A DNA stretch of 64,000 bases. It comes from Latrodectus hesperus (Eukaryota; Arthropoda; Arachnida; Araneae; Theridiidae). The stretch spans positions 5,582,945-5,646,944 of the forward strand of contig CM075852.1 of NCBI GenBank assembly GCA_037975125.1. Direction: 5' to 3'. Below are positions 11,264 through 25,333 of this stretch, one piece after another (position 1 is the first letter of the stretch; each line of letters starts with the position of its first letter). Made by a program: the position numbers and the translations under genes. The notes beneath the pieces are model-generated. The model searched no databases, had not been told where the DNA came from, and saw only the letters and a list, made by a program, of their open reading frames with translations.

Positions 11264-14200
11264 AATTTGAACTTTGATCTTAAGATTTGAAGAAATTATG
11301 TTAATTATGAATAAAATGTTAATTATGAGAAATATGTTTGTTTTCTCAGGAGCTCTCTGTGAGAAATATTCAAAAGAATTACTTTTTATTTCCTGTTATC
11401 TACAAATTTGTGTTTATTTTGTAACGGCTCTACTTTCAACAACATATATTATAAGAATTTATGTAATTTGTTAAATGCACTGATTTGATGACATTCACAA
11501 CTGCCCAATTTTATTGAAAATTTCATTTGTTAATTTTTATTATTGTTATTTTTTATTTGTAACAATTTTCTTCTATTTTCAAACTTATATACATTAATTT
11601 TCTAATGAAATTAGTTATCTATGTTTTCAAAAGTTGAAATCAAAAAAAAAAATGAAATAGTATAGAATGTATAGCATAAAAAATGGATTTAAAATTTTAA
11701 AATGAGTAATTTTACAGGAATTAAATAATTACTGAGAAGAAACTCCATTGCAAACTAAAATGTAGACCTTTAGGAATGTAATTTTGGTATTGGAATTCTT
11801 GATAGTTTGAAAAATTCAATTATATTTCAAATATTTATGAAAAAAGTGCCATTTTGCATTCTGAAACTGAAAATTGCAACAATTCAATTGCTTTAATTTC
11901 TAAATATTTGCTCATTGATACGTAAGAAACATTGAACGATAGTAAGACTTGTAATGTTCTTGTAATTCTTGTAATGTTTATATAACACTAACCCTACAAT
12001 TGATGGAATTAAATGAATATTTGAGTAATATAGTTAAATATGTTCACATACAATTCTTTTTAAGTTTGATAAAAAAATAATAATAGCATCTAAATTATGC
12101 CATCTTTTTAAAACTTCATCACTACATAAATGAAAGAAAATTAGTCTGTGATTTATCAGCTTGTGTAAACCCTGTCAAAAAACCTGCGTTTGCTTCCGAT
12201 CATAATCAATTATATTATACTTAGATGGTTGAAACATTTTATTGCTCAAGGTATTCCAACTTAAAGTTATATTCATAGAAAGATACATAAAACACATTTA
12301 ACAAGCGTTTAAAGTTATTAATAACCTTATGAAATTTTATTGTTATGAAAGAAAGTATGAAAAGTAAAATTTAATTAATACACAAATAAAATTTAATTAT
12401 TAAATTTCCTTAATGTACAATTTTACAATAATAAATTATTATATTAATAAAGCTGATGATATCTTACCACTTTCCATATAACCACTAGAATTAAATCCAT
12501 TTAAACGGAAATATGAAAACAACATTTTTAATGATCAATTTTAATAAGAGATTTAACTTAAAAAATTTAATAAGATTTATTGACCTCAATATATGTTATC
12601 AAAAATTCTCATTAAAATTTCTTTTTTAATCTAGGAGTTTACGCAGGAAAATACTTCAGATAATAAAGATTTCTTACAAAAAATAATGAGTTAACTTCTG
12701 TCTTCCTTTTTTCATTCTCCTTGCACAATAATCTTTCCTTTTTTAATGGCGATGATATTTCATGTGATAATAAGGTGCAGGTGTAGAGAATTGAGATAAT
12801 TTTCTTCCAGGAGAAAATCGATACAAACGAAACGATATTCCAAAAATAAAAAAAAATCGGAGTAAGCATTTCTAACAAAGTTAATAAATTGGAAAATTAT
12901 TAAATTATTTCTGAGAAAATAAATATTGGAGAATCGATAAAATCTACGTGATTTATTTAAGATTAAATGATACTCATGATTAGTTTCTTTAATGGTATTA
13001 TTTTATGTTAGCATTGATTGAAAGAAAGATAATTGCTAATGTTTAATTATCAAATATTGGGAATGTTCTCACACAACTCATTCCCAAGCATGGAGAACAG
13101 GATATTTGTATCTATTTATTTTTTTTTACTTATTTTCTCACAAATACTTAGTAACAAAAATAGTGCAAATTTAGTAATTTGTTGATTTAGAAATATTTTT
13201 GATTCTTTTATTTAAGTAATTATTCACTTAAACTAAAATGTGATAAAGCAATTACGATAATAATAAAATTAGTTTGATTTGAATTTGATATTTATGAGAT
13301 AGGATATTAATATATAAAAAATACGATAATATTAATTGATATTTTATTTTAGCAAAGCAGACAATTTCGACTATTCTGCAAAATTGGAATGTAAAACTTT
13401 TAGGTTTGAACTCACGGTATACTTTTTATAGTTCTATTTTACAATTTTCAATTAAATGAATTTTAAACATATTCTGACATAACTGCTTAAATGTCATTTA
13501 ATATGATAAGTGTTCTTAAATAGACTTTTTTTATTCATTAAACCAATGGATTATAAGTTATATCATTATTCTGCTACGTTATTAGTAATTTTATTTAGAA
13601 TTTAATAATATTAATGTTAAAGATGAAATATATTAAGCTGTAAATTATGAAAGTTAAAAAAATTATTTATGTTACACTCTGTCATGCGTATGCTATTGGA
13701 ACATTTAAAAATAAAGAATATTTTGGAAATATTCTTCATTTTAAAATATTCCACTTTTTTATTTGCAACATGATTTTTTACTTTTAAAGCAAGAAATATT
13801 TATTTTCATTAGTTTAATATTCCTGCATACGTACGTGTGTTTGTGCGCGTGTTGCATATTTTATTGATTTATATGATACATAAGCGTTATTAAATTTAAT
13901 TTAGTTTCCAATAACTTGATGTTAAAATATGAATATATTTTTCAAAATATACATTTGAATACAGAATGAAAATTCAAGCAACATAAAATATCTATTGAAT
14001 GCATTCTTAGTAGTAAGAAAATCAATATTTAGCTAAAATTTTAAAAATAATATCATAATAGAAAGTTTTGATAAATTTTAAAACTTAACAACCATGTTAT
14101 GAAGTATAACCAATTGTTAAGGGGCAACAGCCCTCATTGAATTTACAATAATTACTTTAACAGAAACTACATATTTTGTTGAAGTTCATCATATTTAAAG

Positions 14201-14640
14201 AAAATTTTTTATCAATTTGACAAAATACAAGTAATGAAAATCGATTTACATGATTATGTCATACTCAGAGTTTCAATACTAGACATAATGATGTAATTGA
14301 TTACTTTAAATATTCCATGGTCCAACTGATCAAGAGCAGATCTTTTGCATACTATTAGAGACAACAGCACTTTTTTATTAACAAAATTTCCTCGACCTAC
14401 AGTAACATTTTTCTGCAATTATATTATTGTAATGTCAGTTATATATTTGGTTTTTTATTTAAATTATATTAAAGTTACACTGTTAATGTAATTTCATCAA
14501 TAGAAACAGAAAGTATCACTGGATATAAAAATGACATGTTCTAAAAAATCTTATTTTATTTTTAGCAAAAATATCTATTACTTCTTAATTGCTTTGCAAC
14601 CCAAATATTCAGCACTAATAACCAAACGAGATATTCAGCA
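11264..14640. other. AT-rich non-coding stretch
   Basis: About 3.4 kb without a supportable feature. A short TG/CG-rich microsatellite lies near 13829-13855. Small ORFs at 11274-11474 and 12639-12878 have no recognisable motif. Confidence 0.6.

Positions 14641-14643
<3 letters not shown>

Positions 14644-14685
<42 letters not shown>
14644..14685. repeat. (AT)n microsatellite
   Basis: About 21 AT units. Confidence 0.95.
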
Positions 14686-14688
<3 letters not shown>

Positions 14689-14901
14689 TGCCATCTGTAT
14701 GAATGTCTGAAAGTAAGGACAACCTTTATTTATACTATATCAAATTGACATTCAGCGTTATTGTGGTATTGAAGCTAGGTATATGTATCCTATCTCAGCA
14801 ATAATATAATGATTGTATAGTCAGAAATTTTAAAGTGTGTAAATTGGTTGATCAAAAAGTATAACTGAAAATATTTCAACTATATTTCAGATTATATATG
14901 A

Positions 14902-15034
<133 letters not shown>

Positions 15035-15299
15035 CTGTGCTAGACCCAACACATTAGTATATAGTTATTTTCCCTTCATTCATAAAATACAATAATAACA
15101 TCATATTCAAACAGCATGTTCAAATATTATTGCTTGTATTTGTTTTTATTGCACTCAGATCAAAAATATTGCTCGTACTTGCTACAGTTGTTTGTACTAC
15201 CATATTTTCAGTAGTACTTTTGTCACCTTTCATGTGGTCCAAGCTATAATTCATAACCATCAAGCTGGCAATATATATTTTCGTAACACTTATTAAAGT

Positions 15300-16010
15300 T
15301 TATGTTTTTTTCATACGCTTTGTGTTTCTTTCAGAATTCGAAATATAGTTGTGAAATTCCCTGATAATGTTGTTGTTGTTGTTGTCAGTCTCAGGTCGTT
15401 GTTGTATCAGAGCTAGAAAATCTTCATAAATCCGAAAATATCTGAAAAGTTTAAAAAAGATGAGGATCACGTAGAACCTCACCCTTGCTAAAATTTAGAT
15501 ACTCCAAAGTATAAGCAAGAGAAGCCAAGTCAGCTCTACAGCTATCCCACTACGAGTATATTTTTGATCCTGCTTAAATATAAGGGCTCTTGTGTAGACA
15601 CACAAGAAGCATGAAAAAGGTAGCTTATTGGTATCTTTGTCTGAGTTCGATTGATTCCCCGTATATTTTCCAGATTACAAAGAGTGGTTTGGAGGGGTTT
15701 TCAAAAGCTTAGTCAATTTTGCTTTAGCCAGGGAAGAAATCTCGAAGAAAGTGAGCTTCAAAAAATGACTGTCATTTTTCTCAGCAGTAGATCTGGCGAA
15801 GGAATCTGCTTTTTCATTCCTCTCTACTTCAATATCTGAAGGAATTTACTAAAAATGTGTGGCTTGATTGGATGAAAGTCTGCCAAATCTAGCATCATCT
15901 CCAACAGCACTCCAGTTAGAGACATGACATGCTGAATTGAAACGTGACTGTCAGTCAAGATTCAAAAGTCTTGGAAAAATACTCCTGATCCATTTATTGC
16001 AAGCTTTTAC
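15300..16010 (-). pseudogene. Degenerate non-LTR retrotransposon, RNase H end
   Basis: On the minus strand the sequence reads CHVSNWSAVGDDARFG (about 15883-15937, in a shifted frame) and then VERNEKADSFARSTAEK (15779-15835). In Jockey/I-type LINE proteins the RNase H domain ends with LSNW..VGD.T, a WIPSH strand and GNEKADSLAR. The Asp of NEKAD, the last RNase H catalytic residue, is kept. Farther on, near 15400-15480, comes FKLFRYFRIYEDFLALIQQR, like the C-terminal tail of such proteins, followed by an Asn repeat. Frames change repeatedly and stops are frequent. It may extend upstream to about 16.4 kb, but I cannot support that firmly. Confidence 0.6.
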
Positions 16011-17080
16011 TTATATCTGTTACCTTTGATAGTGTAGCTGATAAATATGCTTAATAGTCTGTTAGTGAAGATGAAAACTCAGAACCTTTACATTTCTATA
16101 AGAATGTTTGTCAGATATCACTGTAAGTAACTTCTATTCGTATAAAAAGTACTATCATATCAGTAAATATGAACTATTATTTTTATATTGGAGAGAAAAT
16201 CGTAAAATTTTCTTCCTTTTGAGCACAAACAATGAGGCTGGAAAACAATCCTTGTAAATTGGTGCTCGATCGAATTTATGTGTTAGTAGAAATTTCTTTC
16301 TCATTCATGAAATGTGATGAACTATTTCAATAGCATACTCAAAAACTTATTCAAAAAAGCAGGTTCAAGATCCTATTAAGAAAATGAGTTCCAATAATAG
16401 TTTTCCATGAAATTTAAGATAATAAATCGCTTTTTTTTTGCCTACTCCAGTAGTAAATAAAAAGGGCCAGCTTTACATTAATACGATGAAAATTAATTGC
16501 ATATTATAGAAAAATATCTGCCATTAAAATTCATATAGAAATTAATACCTGAGATTTATTTGAATAAAGTTTTTCTAATGTTTTTAAAATAATTGGTAGT
16601 CAGGAAATACATGAGCCTTACAAAAATCCATGATTTACCACTAACTACTAAAAAAAATAAATGAACTCATAAGTAAAATATTTAAATTAACATCTCTTTT
16701 AATTTATAACATTAAATTATAAAATTAGAAGTATTATTAAATTGAAAGTTAAGATATTGTAAACATGTCTTATTCAGCCAGTTACTTTTATAATAAATCT
16801 AAAAGGGAAGTTCTTTTCTTAGTAGTTATAAGACATGTTAAAAATAAATGCATTCATTATCCTTATAAAATGTGATCAATTAAGGTTAAACATTTTTAAG
16901 CAATCGCCGATTTTATTCCCTTCATATTATAAGAGCTGCAAGTCAATATCGTGTCAATTTTTTTGCCAATTATAATAGAGGAGAGTAACATCATTGTCAC
17001 AATTCATTGAAGCTACACAATAGCCTAATAGAAAGAAGTACAAAAAGTAGCACTATATAAAAGTATCGCCAGTAAATGAG
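16011..17080. other. AT-rich stretch, possibly more of the LINE relic
   Basis: The part up to about 16.4 kb is slightly less AT-biased and may hold badly decayed reverse-transcriptase sequence on the minus strand. Beyond that I see nothing. Confidence 0.4.
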
Positions 17081-17287
17081 CCAATCACTCACTGCGTCGC
17101 CAAAAGCGATGGGGCAACAATAGGAACACCTTAATTGCTTTTCACAGACAATAGACTCCAAGCAGTGCCAGCAAAGAAATAAAAAGGAGGCAGAAGCATT
17201 ACAATGAGAGTAAATCTGGTTTCCCTCTGAGTTTTCTTGTTTGTTCTTGCTGAGTTATTCCTCTCTTTTCCCTTTCTTCATCCTCAG

Positions 17288-17456
17288 GGGGTTAGAAGTA
17301 CCGCCATGGAAAATGCATCATTCCATTCCGATTCACACCTATGGGAACTACATTGGCATGGTTTTTGGAAGAGATGTAGTGTCAATAAGCTACTTTTCTG
17401 GGTCTGTAATGTAGAAAATATATTACGCGAGATAGGAGTTTGTATAAAAAAATAAA
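17288..17456 (+). CDS. Possible short coding exon behind a strong splice acceptor
   Basis: A long pyrimidine run ending TTCATCCTCAG at 17287 looks like a genuine 3' splice site. Just after it the ATG at 17306 sits in a near-ideal start context (ACCGCCATGG). The frame runs 50 codons from MENASFHSDSHLWELHWHGF to a TAA at 17454-17456. An in-exon GTAATG at about 17405 could be a donor. The 17.08-17.34 kb surroundings are richer in G+C than the flanks. I recognise no domain. It may be a first coding exon, or a chance frame in a non-coding exon or conserved non-coding block. Confidence 0.25.
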
Positions 17457-17459
17457 TAA

Positions 17460-18940
17460 ATAAAATAATTCTATTTGGTGAATTGAAAACCAGATATACA
17501 TTATGTATTAAATCACATTGTTGTTTTCGTAAAAAATACATTTAAGATGATAAATTGAGGTTGATTTAAAAAAAAATCTGTGTTACTGGAGGATACATAT
17601 ATTATTTTTCTCACTGAGTAAGCATCGATAATATCTCATATATGAAGAATTAAAGCTATAGCTTCAGAGTTAAAAATGTGTGAAGTAAATAATATTTGAT
17701 AACACTAATAGCATTTCTAATCAGAAAAAGTTCTTAATACTCTAATACATAAATTACATCATTAAATTCAATAATATGATAAAGATAATCAAAATAGTCT
17801 TATTTTTTTCCAATTTTTCATACATAATAAGCTTTTCTATACGTTATCTCAAAAATATTCAACTCATTTTGAGTAGGGAATGCATAACATATTCAACGAA
17901 CATAAATTATAAACACCATTTTAGAACAATTTATGTCATATATTGTTTCTTTTGTTAAGTTCACTTACTTTGCTTAATAAATAGCTTAACTTCAAATGAA
18001 TTAATAGTTTAACATTTTACATGGCTAATAATTCCAAACACAAATAAATCTTACAATAGCATAAATAATTCAACAGAATAAACAACTTAAAAATACATAG
18101 CAAGCAAAACTATTAGAATTAATGTCTAGTAAACCTTATACATATAGCACTTACATTACTGCATGTAGGAAATTTGTTCCGGAAAATAGGGTAAGAAAAC
18201 AGATTACATATCTTTACTGCAACATGAGGCTTAAATCCTATCCTGTCACTTATGATAAAATTACCTTTCCATGGTTTACATCTTTTAGTCTATATACTTT
18301 GGATTACGTATGGCAAGTACAAAAATACAAAATTGCGAGGTAATCCATATTTTTCAGTGTCAAGAGACTCAGGAAAATCGATTAGAAATAATGCTCATAT
18401 TTTCCCTTAGATTATTTTAAATATTTTTGATAGAACACACATTTATACTGCCCATATGTTTTTCCTAGCTATCCCGTCAAGATATATAAAAGAAAATCAG
18501 TATTCTTCAACTTTTCATACAAAATTAGCTTCTTTAATATTTTCTTTAACTAGGAAATACATTCTGGGTCTCAATGCTCAAAAAAATATAAATCATTTAT
18601 GTGAAGTTTTCTAACCCTCAAATATCTTTTTTTTTCTTTCTTAGAAAACCCAGTTTAGTTACGATCTACCAGTCAGCAGCTCTTATATAACTACTGACAT
18701 TATCTTACAATATTACTTATACATATGTATACACACAAAGAGAGCTTCACTTTTTTATCACTGGTATAATATTAATAAATTCATTGAATTTGTATAATAT
18801 TAACATAATTAATAAACATATATATTTCAAATCATTTCCTCTGTTTTTGCGATTTTTTAAGCAAGAAAATATTTATTTTTTTGATATATTCAATATTAGG
18901 TTTAAACAGATGAAATACTAGTTTTAAGGAGTTACGTGTT
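17460..18940. other. AT-rich non-coding stretch
   Basis: Nothing supportable. ORFs at 17776 and 18122 (60 and 73 codons) lack motifs and splice context. Confidence 0.55.
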
Positions 18941-18959
18941 TTCCACAGTTTTTACACAA

Positions 18960-19200
18960 AAGCTCAGCGTGATTTAGCGATAGAATAGTGCTCTTCGGGT
19001 CAGAACGTGTTGGGCTTGATTCAAGTCATATTTAAACAAATGCAGATAGATTTTGCACTTCTGCTTCCTTCATGCACGTCTATCTGCATGATTGCCTGAG
19101 AGTTTTCGAGATTTCTGTTGTTGTGACACTTGGACAAGTCAAGCTCGGCAGCCGCCAACTACGAAAATAAGTCAGAAGGGTGAGTCTTTCAGATTGTACA
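18960..19200 (+). repeat. Possible tRNA-derived SINE relic
   Basis: TAGCGATAGAATAG (18975-18988) resembles a pol III A box and GGGCTTGATTC (19012-19022) a B box, at tRNA-like spacing. More than 150 bp of unusually G+C-rich sequence follows. The tRNA arms do not fold cleanly, so this is not a functional tRNA. Family unknown. Confidence 0.35.
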
Positions 19201-19960
19201 TTTTTAGAGCGCTTCTATTATGACTGCAATTAAGGCATCAACCTGGGAAAAGTTATCTATAGAATCAATTTTCTTTTTAATGAAATTAAATATTAATTTT
19301 TTTCTTCCAAAAAATACCTTGTACTCTTAAACTTGCATTACATGGTATCAACATTTATGTTAAAAATGTTCCTATAAATCCTTAAAAAAATTAGTTACTT
19401 AACAGTACAGTGCAAACAAATTATTAAAAATTTAATGTAATGATAATTTTAAAAACAATTATTATCTTTTTGTAGGAATAAAAATAAGTAAATTGCAGTT
19501 GATAAATATATACATTATGGAGAAATAATACATTCCAGTAGTATTTATATAAAAATATGAAATTATGAAAATATATGATATCACTTCAACAAATGAATTA
19601 GAATTATTTTTCATATCAAATAAATTCCAAATCCAATTAAAAATCATAAAACTTTTTGTTTTCAATTTTGATATTTTCATTTCAAATGTTATTAAAATTA
19701 CAAATCATATCGTTTCTAATATGCATATTTAAAGTCAGAAATATTTTCATTACATTCATACAAATATAACTACATAGATTAAATAAAAGAACAGAATTAA
19801 TGTCTTATAAATTAACTTCTTGTAAAATTATTATGTAAATCTAGCATTATTTATTAATTTTGAAAAAAATATAATTTAAAAATTATTACACACATACAAA
19901 TGAAAAGAATCACAAACTCGCCATGTATATGCACCTTTTACAAATGTTTATTATGTTCCT
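19201..19960. other. AT-rich non-coding stretch
   Basis: Nothing supportable in about 0.75 kb. Confidence 0.55.
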
Positions 19961-19970
19961 GTTTAGTGAT

Positions 19971-20720
19971 TTAGAACACGTCCATATGATAACAGAACTC
20001 ATTCCATATCTTTTGAAGCAAATAACTAGCGTTATTGACTAGTGTCATTTCAGCTGATCCCCCACATGCCCTATAGTAAACAAGTCCTGAAAGTGGGCTG
20101 GCAATGGAATGGTTGAGGAAGTCTTGAACAACTCGAGATGTATTAGCACGAGCACTATCTTGCTGGAAAATGTTTTTGTGATTTCTTTTAAGAAAAATCC
20201 ACACAAACTGTCGAAGAATGTCTTCAATATAATGCTGACAAGGTTCCACGTACTACAACTAGAATGGACTAGCAATCATAAGCAATAATCTTCAGACTGT
20301 TAAATTTACTCTGCAACCAGTGTGTTGTTCAATAGAATTAGTGGGATTTAACATTTACCTGGGCGTCTCCATACACTTACCTGGTTGTTATCTGTTCTCA
20401 GAATGAACCATCATTATGCATCACATTTTACCAATAAATTGGCATTCTAAATCACTTTAGCTGGAAACCATTGCAGACTTTGTCTTTGTTGTTTCGATGT
20501 TAAATACAGCAGATGAAAATGGCGCTTGAATCAAACATTCACTTCATCAAGGCCCCTGGAAATGATTTGTGGAACAACGGGTAGCCATTAGTTGAGACTA
20601 TCGTGGAACGAGACAATGTAAGACCACTATTGAACGGCCTTTTGCTTCGACACGCGGGTCACACGTGGTGCCATCTAGTATCCACTGCTCACAACATATT
20701 GTGCAGATACACTGCAAGCC
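19971..20720 (-). pseudogene. Ruined Tc1-type transposase
   Basis: Minus-strand motifs appear in the order expected for a Tc1 (DD34E) transposase. QRQSLQWF comes first, then CDA and LRTDNNQVSVWRRPGK near 20.35-20.5 kb, then HYIEDILRQFVWIFLKR and FQQDSARANTSRVVQDFLNH (20080-20230). The domain end survives only in another frame, as DLFTIGHVGDQL, the counterpart of DLSPIEHVWDQLGR. Several stops separate the pieces. The second catalytic Asp (QQD) is retained. The Glu position of IEHVWD reads Gly, so the triad is broken. Terminal repeats were not found. Confidence 0.72.
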
Positions 20721-20729
20721 AACTTCCTC

Positions 20730-23700
20730 GCTACCTACATAACACATTGATAAACTTGTAACACTAGGCCGATATTCAAGCTAATCTCAAAACATCTTAA
20801 CTGTGAGAAAGGCTAATTTCCAACTCCTGTTTTAATGTAATATAAAATAGTTAAGTGAGATTTTTGTCATCTGCTATCTGTCAAATATTTGAAGAACAGA
20901 ATGATTTTAAGTCGTTTCACTTTTGCGTCACGTGGTTTTCTGTTGTTACAGGTACTTAAAACCAAACTTCCATTTTGCAAAATATTTAAAACACATTTAA
21001 ATATTTAAAACGCTTAAAAATTATAAAATATTCATGATCTTTGAGCATTAAATGCTATCAGTTTTAATGGGTGAGATTTTTTAATTCTATTAAAACTATT
21101 TTATGAACACTGTAATTTTAAGCTGCGAAAAGATTATAGCCTGAATCATTCAGTTCGGGAAATATTCTACGATATAATAATAAAATTGATTTAATTAAAA
21201 ATCAGAAAAAAAAGTAGGAATGCACATTACATGAGTTAAGTTAAATGCTATCAGAAAAAAAAGTCTGTATTCGGAAATAAATTTGAAAATTAAGATAAAA
21301 CGGATTATTCTTAAAAATATTATGTTTGATGTTAACATTTAAAAGTGAATTGCTAAACAGAGTGCTCAGATATTTTTGTAATGAATATAATAGATAATAA
21401 TAGATATATTTGGAAGTAAATAGAAGAATTTTATTTTGTAATGTTTTCAATTTTATCCTTTTTTATCTTTTATGTTACTCTGTGATTTTCAAGATAAAAG
21501 TCCGTTTTCTAAATCATCAAGATTCATATTGTTTCAATCATCTTTCACAAACCTGCATAGTCCATTCAATGTTTTGGACGTCAAAAGATCGATGTTTTTC
21601 TATTGCAGTTAGATAAACATATACAAACGTCTTCAATTTTAACTTATTTTCTCCAATTTTTTTCAAATGCTAAATAATTTTTATGCACAGTTTTACGCAG
21701 TGAAACAAACTTTCCTCTGTTAAGGTAAGAAAATTGTTCTATTTTTCTATTTTTTATTTATTTATTATTATCTTTTTATTTATTTATTATTATTATTTTT
21801 ATTTATTATTTTTTTGCTTTGATTAAATTCAAACTGGATTTCGTAATTTTGTTTTAAGTTCTTATGGAGATATTTATAAATTTTGTGATAGTTATTTGTG
21901 TTTTATGGATTTGCCTCTGAAATATGAAAGACCCTAGATTAATAAAGATTAATAAGATGTTTACGTACCTTTGTTGGGCGGACATTTTTTCATTTGAAAG
22001 AAACATTTCAAGTTTCTTTCTTGTCATATGAAGTATGTTACTTTTTTATGTCTAGAAATATTAAAACCATGATTTTAACATGTTTTTCAATTTTGAATAA
22101 AATTATTTATCTTCTGAAGGTGCAAAAATATAGCCTTTAATTGATTGTTTACTTTTCTCTGGTATTGTGTAAACTAAAGAATATTTTTAATTCTGCAGAC
22201 GATAATTGAGCCCCATTACAATTTGATATTAATGATTTTTTTTATTTTTAAACTAATATTTAACTTTTTTGAGAAATTTGAAGTCGTTAGAAAATTGTGT
22301 GGACATGTTCTGTATGTTATACGAACATTTCAATAAAATGCTTTCTACAAAATTTATAAATATACTCTATTTTTCCTTACAATAATTAAAATATCAAGTA
22401 ATTGTTTATTTCCTTATTAAGGCATAATGGAGTAGTGTACATAGTTTCGAAAGTAATTTTAAAATTTTATTATTTTTTATTTCATAAATGTTTAGTATAT
22501 AATTGCATATAAGAATTTTTCATTTATTTCAATATCAAAGCTGGAATAAAATGATTTATGATCTCATGCACATAATATTCATTTCTTGCAAAAAAAAAAA
22601 ATACAGTTATTTCTTACAATGTACAAAGTTAGTTTCTGATTTCAAGTTTTAAGCAATGGAAAAGGTTAGTTCTTACCTAAAAAAAATTGCATATTTTCTC
22701 TAAATAATTAAGTTGACTCAAAAACATTTCCACCGAAGTTTAAGTATACGAATGAATTTTAACTTAATGTAAAAACATTTTTAAATAAAGGTTTTAAAAT
22801 TTCTGCTATAATATTATACGAGTGTAATTCAGTTTTATTTACCTCAAAGTTAAAAATCAATGTGCTGAAAGAGAAAAAAATTGGAATAAAGTATACATAA
22901 AATCAAATAAAAGAGAGAGATATTTAAAGATAAGGTAAATGTATAGAGAAACTAAAAGTGAAAAATGAACACTTTCAAATATGCTCGGGACAATTTTTAA
23001 ACTTACTTCGAGAGGTATCTGCCTCATTGATTGATTTTCCTGACTTATTCTCCAACTGATAAATGATTGAAGTTACAGCATTTAGTTCAGAAGTTTACAT
23101 GTTTTACTTCTTTTTATATGAGGATTCGTAAATTATAAATGGTATTCAAATTTTTGATTAATTAAATATACGTAAGAAAAATTGATAACAGAAAGAGAGA
23201 GAGAGAGAGTTAATTTTGAAATCATTCAGAGAAAATTATTTTAATGGGTTGTTCACAATTTAAACGTTTTTAAATGCCAATTTTTATGCATTATCTAAGA
23301 AAATTCGACGAAACAAAACATAGAAGTAGCCAATAAAATCAATTATTCTTTAGCAGATTAAATATAACATTGAATTATTATTCTCAACGATTTTTGTTTT
23401 AAACTGATAAATTTTGATTTTTTTAATTAGTCTAATATGTCTTAATAGGGTGGGTTATTTTTGAGCATATCACACACAAATTTCAGTACTTCACAGTTTA
23501 TATTTAATCTAATTTTGAATTAGTATTGATGGAGGAATGATAATAATAATCAGTTTGTTATCCATTTTCATTTAGAATGTTTGACAGTCAATACATATTC
23601 TTTTTATTTCAAATTTATTGTGAATGAATACGTTAAAAAGGTAATGGAACTTTCTTGAATGTGTCGTTTTATATAAATAAGGAGTTATAATTTAAGTACC

Positions 23701-24090
23701 CCATACTGCATCAATTCATTACTTGCCCAATGCATTCATTCAGTCATTACGAATAAAACAATTAACATAATTACAAATTGGATAAAAATAAATCTGCAAC
23801 ATTTTTATATCTTAATATATTTGAAAACTTAGTTTAAATTTTTGAAAGTTTCAGTGAATTATAATGTGAAAAGGCAATATAAAAATATTCAAGGAAAAGC
23901 TAAATTCGCACGCGCGCGTTGTTAACTATACTCCTAAATATTTGTAATATTGCTACTAAATATGAAAAGTAAGAAATTTAAACATGCTATCCAACAGTTA
24001 AATTACAAAATCTGAAATTATTTTGAGGAATACTTATAAAAATTGTACTAGTTGGGTTCTCGTAAAATCTCGTATATCAATTAACGTTTT
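20730..24090. other. AT-rich non-coding stretch
   Basis: About 3.4 kb. A TTTA/TTATTA-rich low-complexity patch lies at 21750-21815, a (GA)n run at 23192-23208 and a short CG run near 23910. No gene is supportable. Confidence 0.55.
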
Positions 24091-24094
24091 TCAG

Positions 24095-24162
24095 CACAGC
24101 CATTATTCAGAATATGAAGAGATAATATACATGAGTAGAAAAAATCGACGAATCCCAAAAAG
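24095..24162 (+). CDS. Possible 68-nt internal exon
   Basis: AACGTTTTTCAG precedes it and AAAAAG/GTAATA follows, a plausible acceptor and donor. Of the three frames only one is open, giving HSHYSEYEEIIYMSRKNRR and a partial codon. The length is small enough for chance. A second pyrimidine-rich acceptor (TCTTTCTTGTCTTTAG, ending 24336) lies 174 bp downstream, but joining the two meets an early stop. No domain is recognisable. Confidence 0.18.
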
Positions 24163-24560
24163 GTAATATTTCTTTCAAAAAAATCTAACAAAAATCACTT
24201 GGGGATGGACAAAAACCACATAAATTTGTTCACTGCAATTTTCCTTTCAACAAGGACTAGTATGAATCAATCAAGAATAACTACGGTAGGAGGAAAAATG
24301 TCATCATTGGGTTTTCATCATCTTTCTTGTCTTTAGAGGATCCAATTGAAGATGATTAGAAAAGAACTTCATATATTTACGATTTAGGATTTTTACATTT
24401 TATGAGAGATTACATAGTAAAATCTTATCATTTCTTTGAAGATTAAATACTTACTGAGATGTATTTTCTTAGGCTTCAATACACATTATTCATAAAATTA
24501 AATTAACTTATATCTTTTGCATAAATAATATTTTCATATAACTGAAACAACTTCTTTATC

Positions 24561-24606
24561 AATAAATGGAAATACATTATAAAACTATAATGTATTTTCA
24601 TTTATT
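24561..24606. repeat. Small inverted repeat, 21-bp arms
   Basis: Arms 24561-24581 and 24586-24606 pair with one mismatch around a 4-nt loop. Confidence 0.8.
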
Positions 24607-25333
24607 TAAAATAACTGATATTTTAAATTCTTTTTTTATGATTTTTGCTGTGTGGCAATATGTTATATCAATGTATTTTGCGATATTAGTTTTTAATATT
24701 TTTAATCATCTTTCAATATGAAAAAGGATGTATTTTATAGGCTGGAAACTAAAGGCTGCTGTAAATACTTAATTAAAACCCACAGGCTATTTCAGTAAAT
24801 CGAAGTCTGTATTTACTAGTTACTAGAAAAAAACACCTGATAAAATCTTATTCAATGAAATTTTTTTAAATGTATAATAAACGATGCATATCTAACTTAT
24901 TTACTAAACCAGTACACATAATTACATTTTAGTTTTAAATATTTTCACTAAAAATATGAGAACTTTTATTATTATAGAGGAGTTAATGAAAAAAGTCCCT
25001 TCTTTAATTTTATTAGGGAGCTTGAAATAGTTAAATAGTTACAAAATTATGATCATTACATTTTCAAGTATTATTGCAATGTCGTGCTACGGCTACTGCT
25101 CAGTAATGTAAGTTAAAATTAGTTAAATATTTTTTGTTAATTTCTCTAAAATATACTCATTTATGTAATTTTTGATTCCATGATTCTTAGGTTTCTCAAT
25201 TTATACCCAAATGCCTGCTTCTAAAACTAAATATCTAAATATATTCAATAATGACATAATTTTGAACCATGGTTGATTATCGTATGCTGACACCTGAGTA
25301 ACTGGTAGTAGACATTGCATTCATATGCATTCC

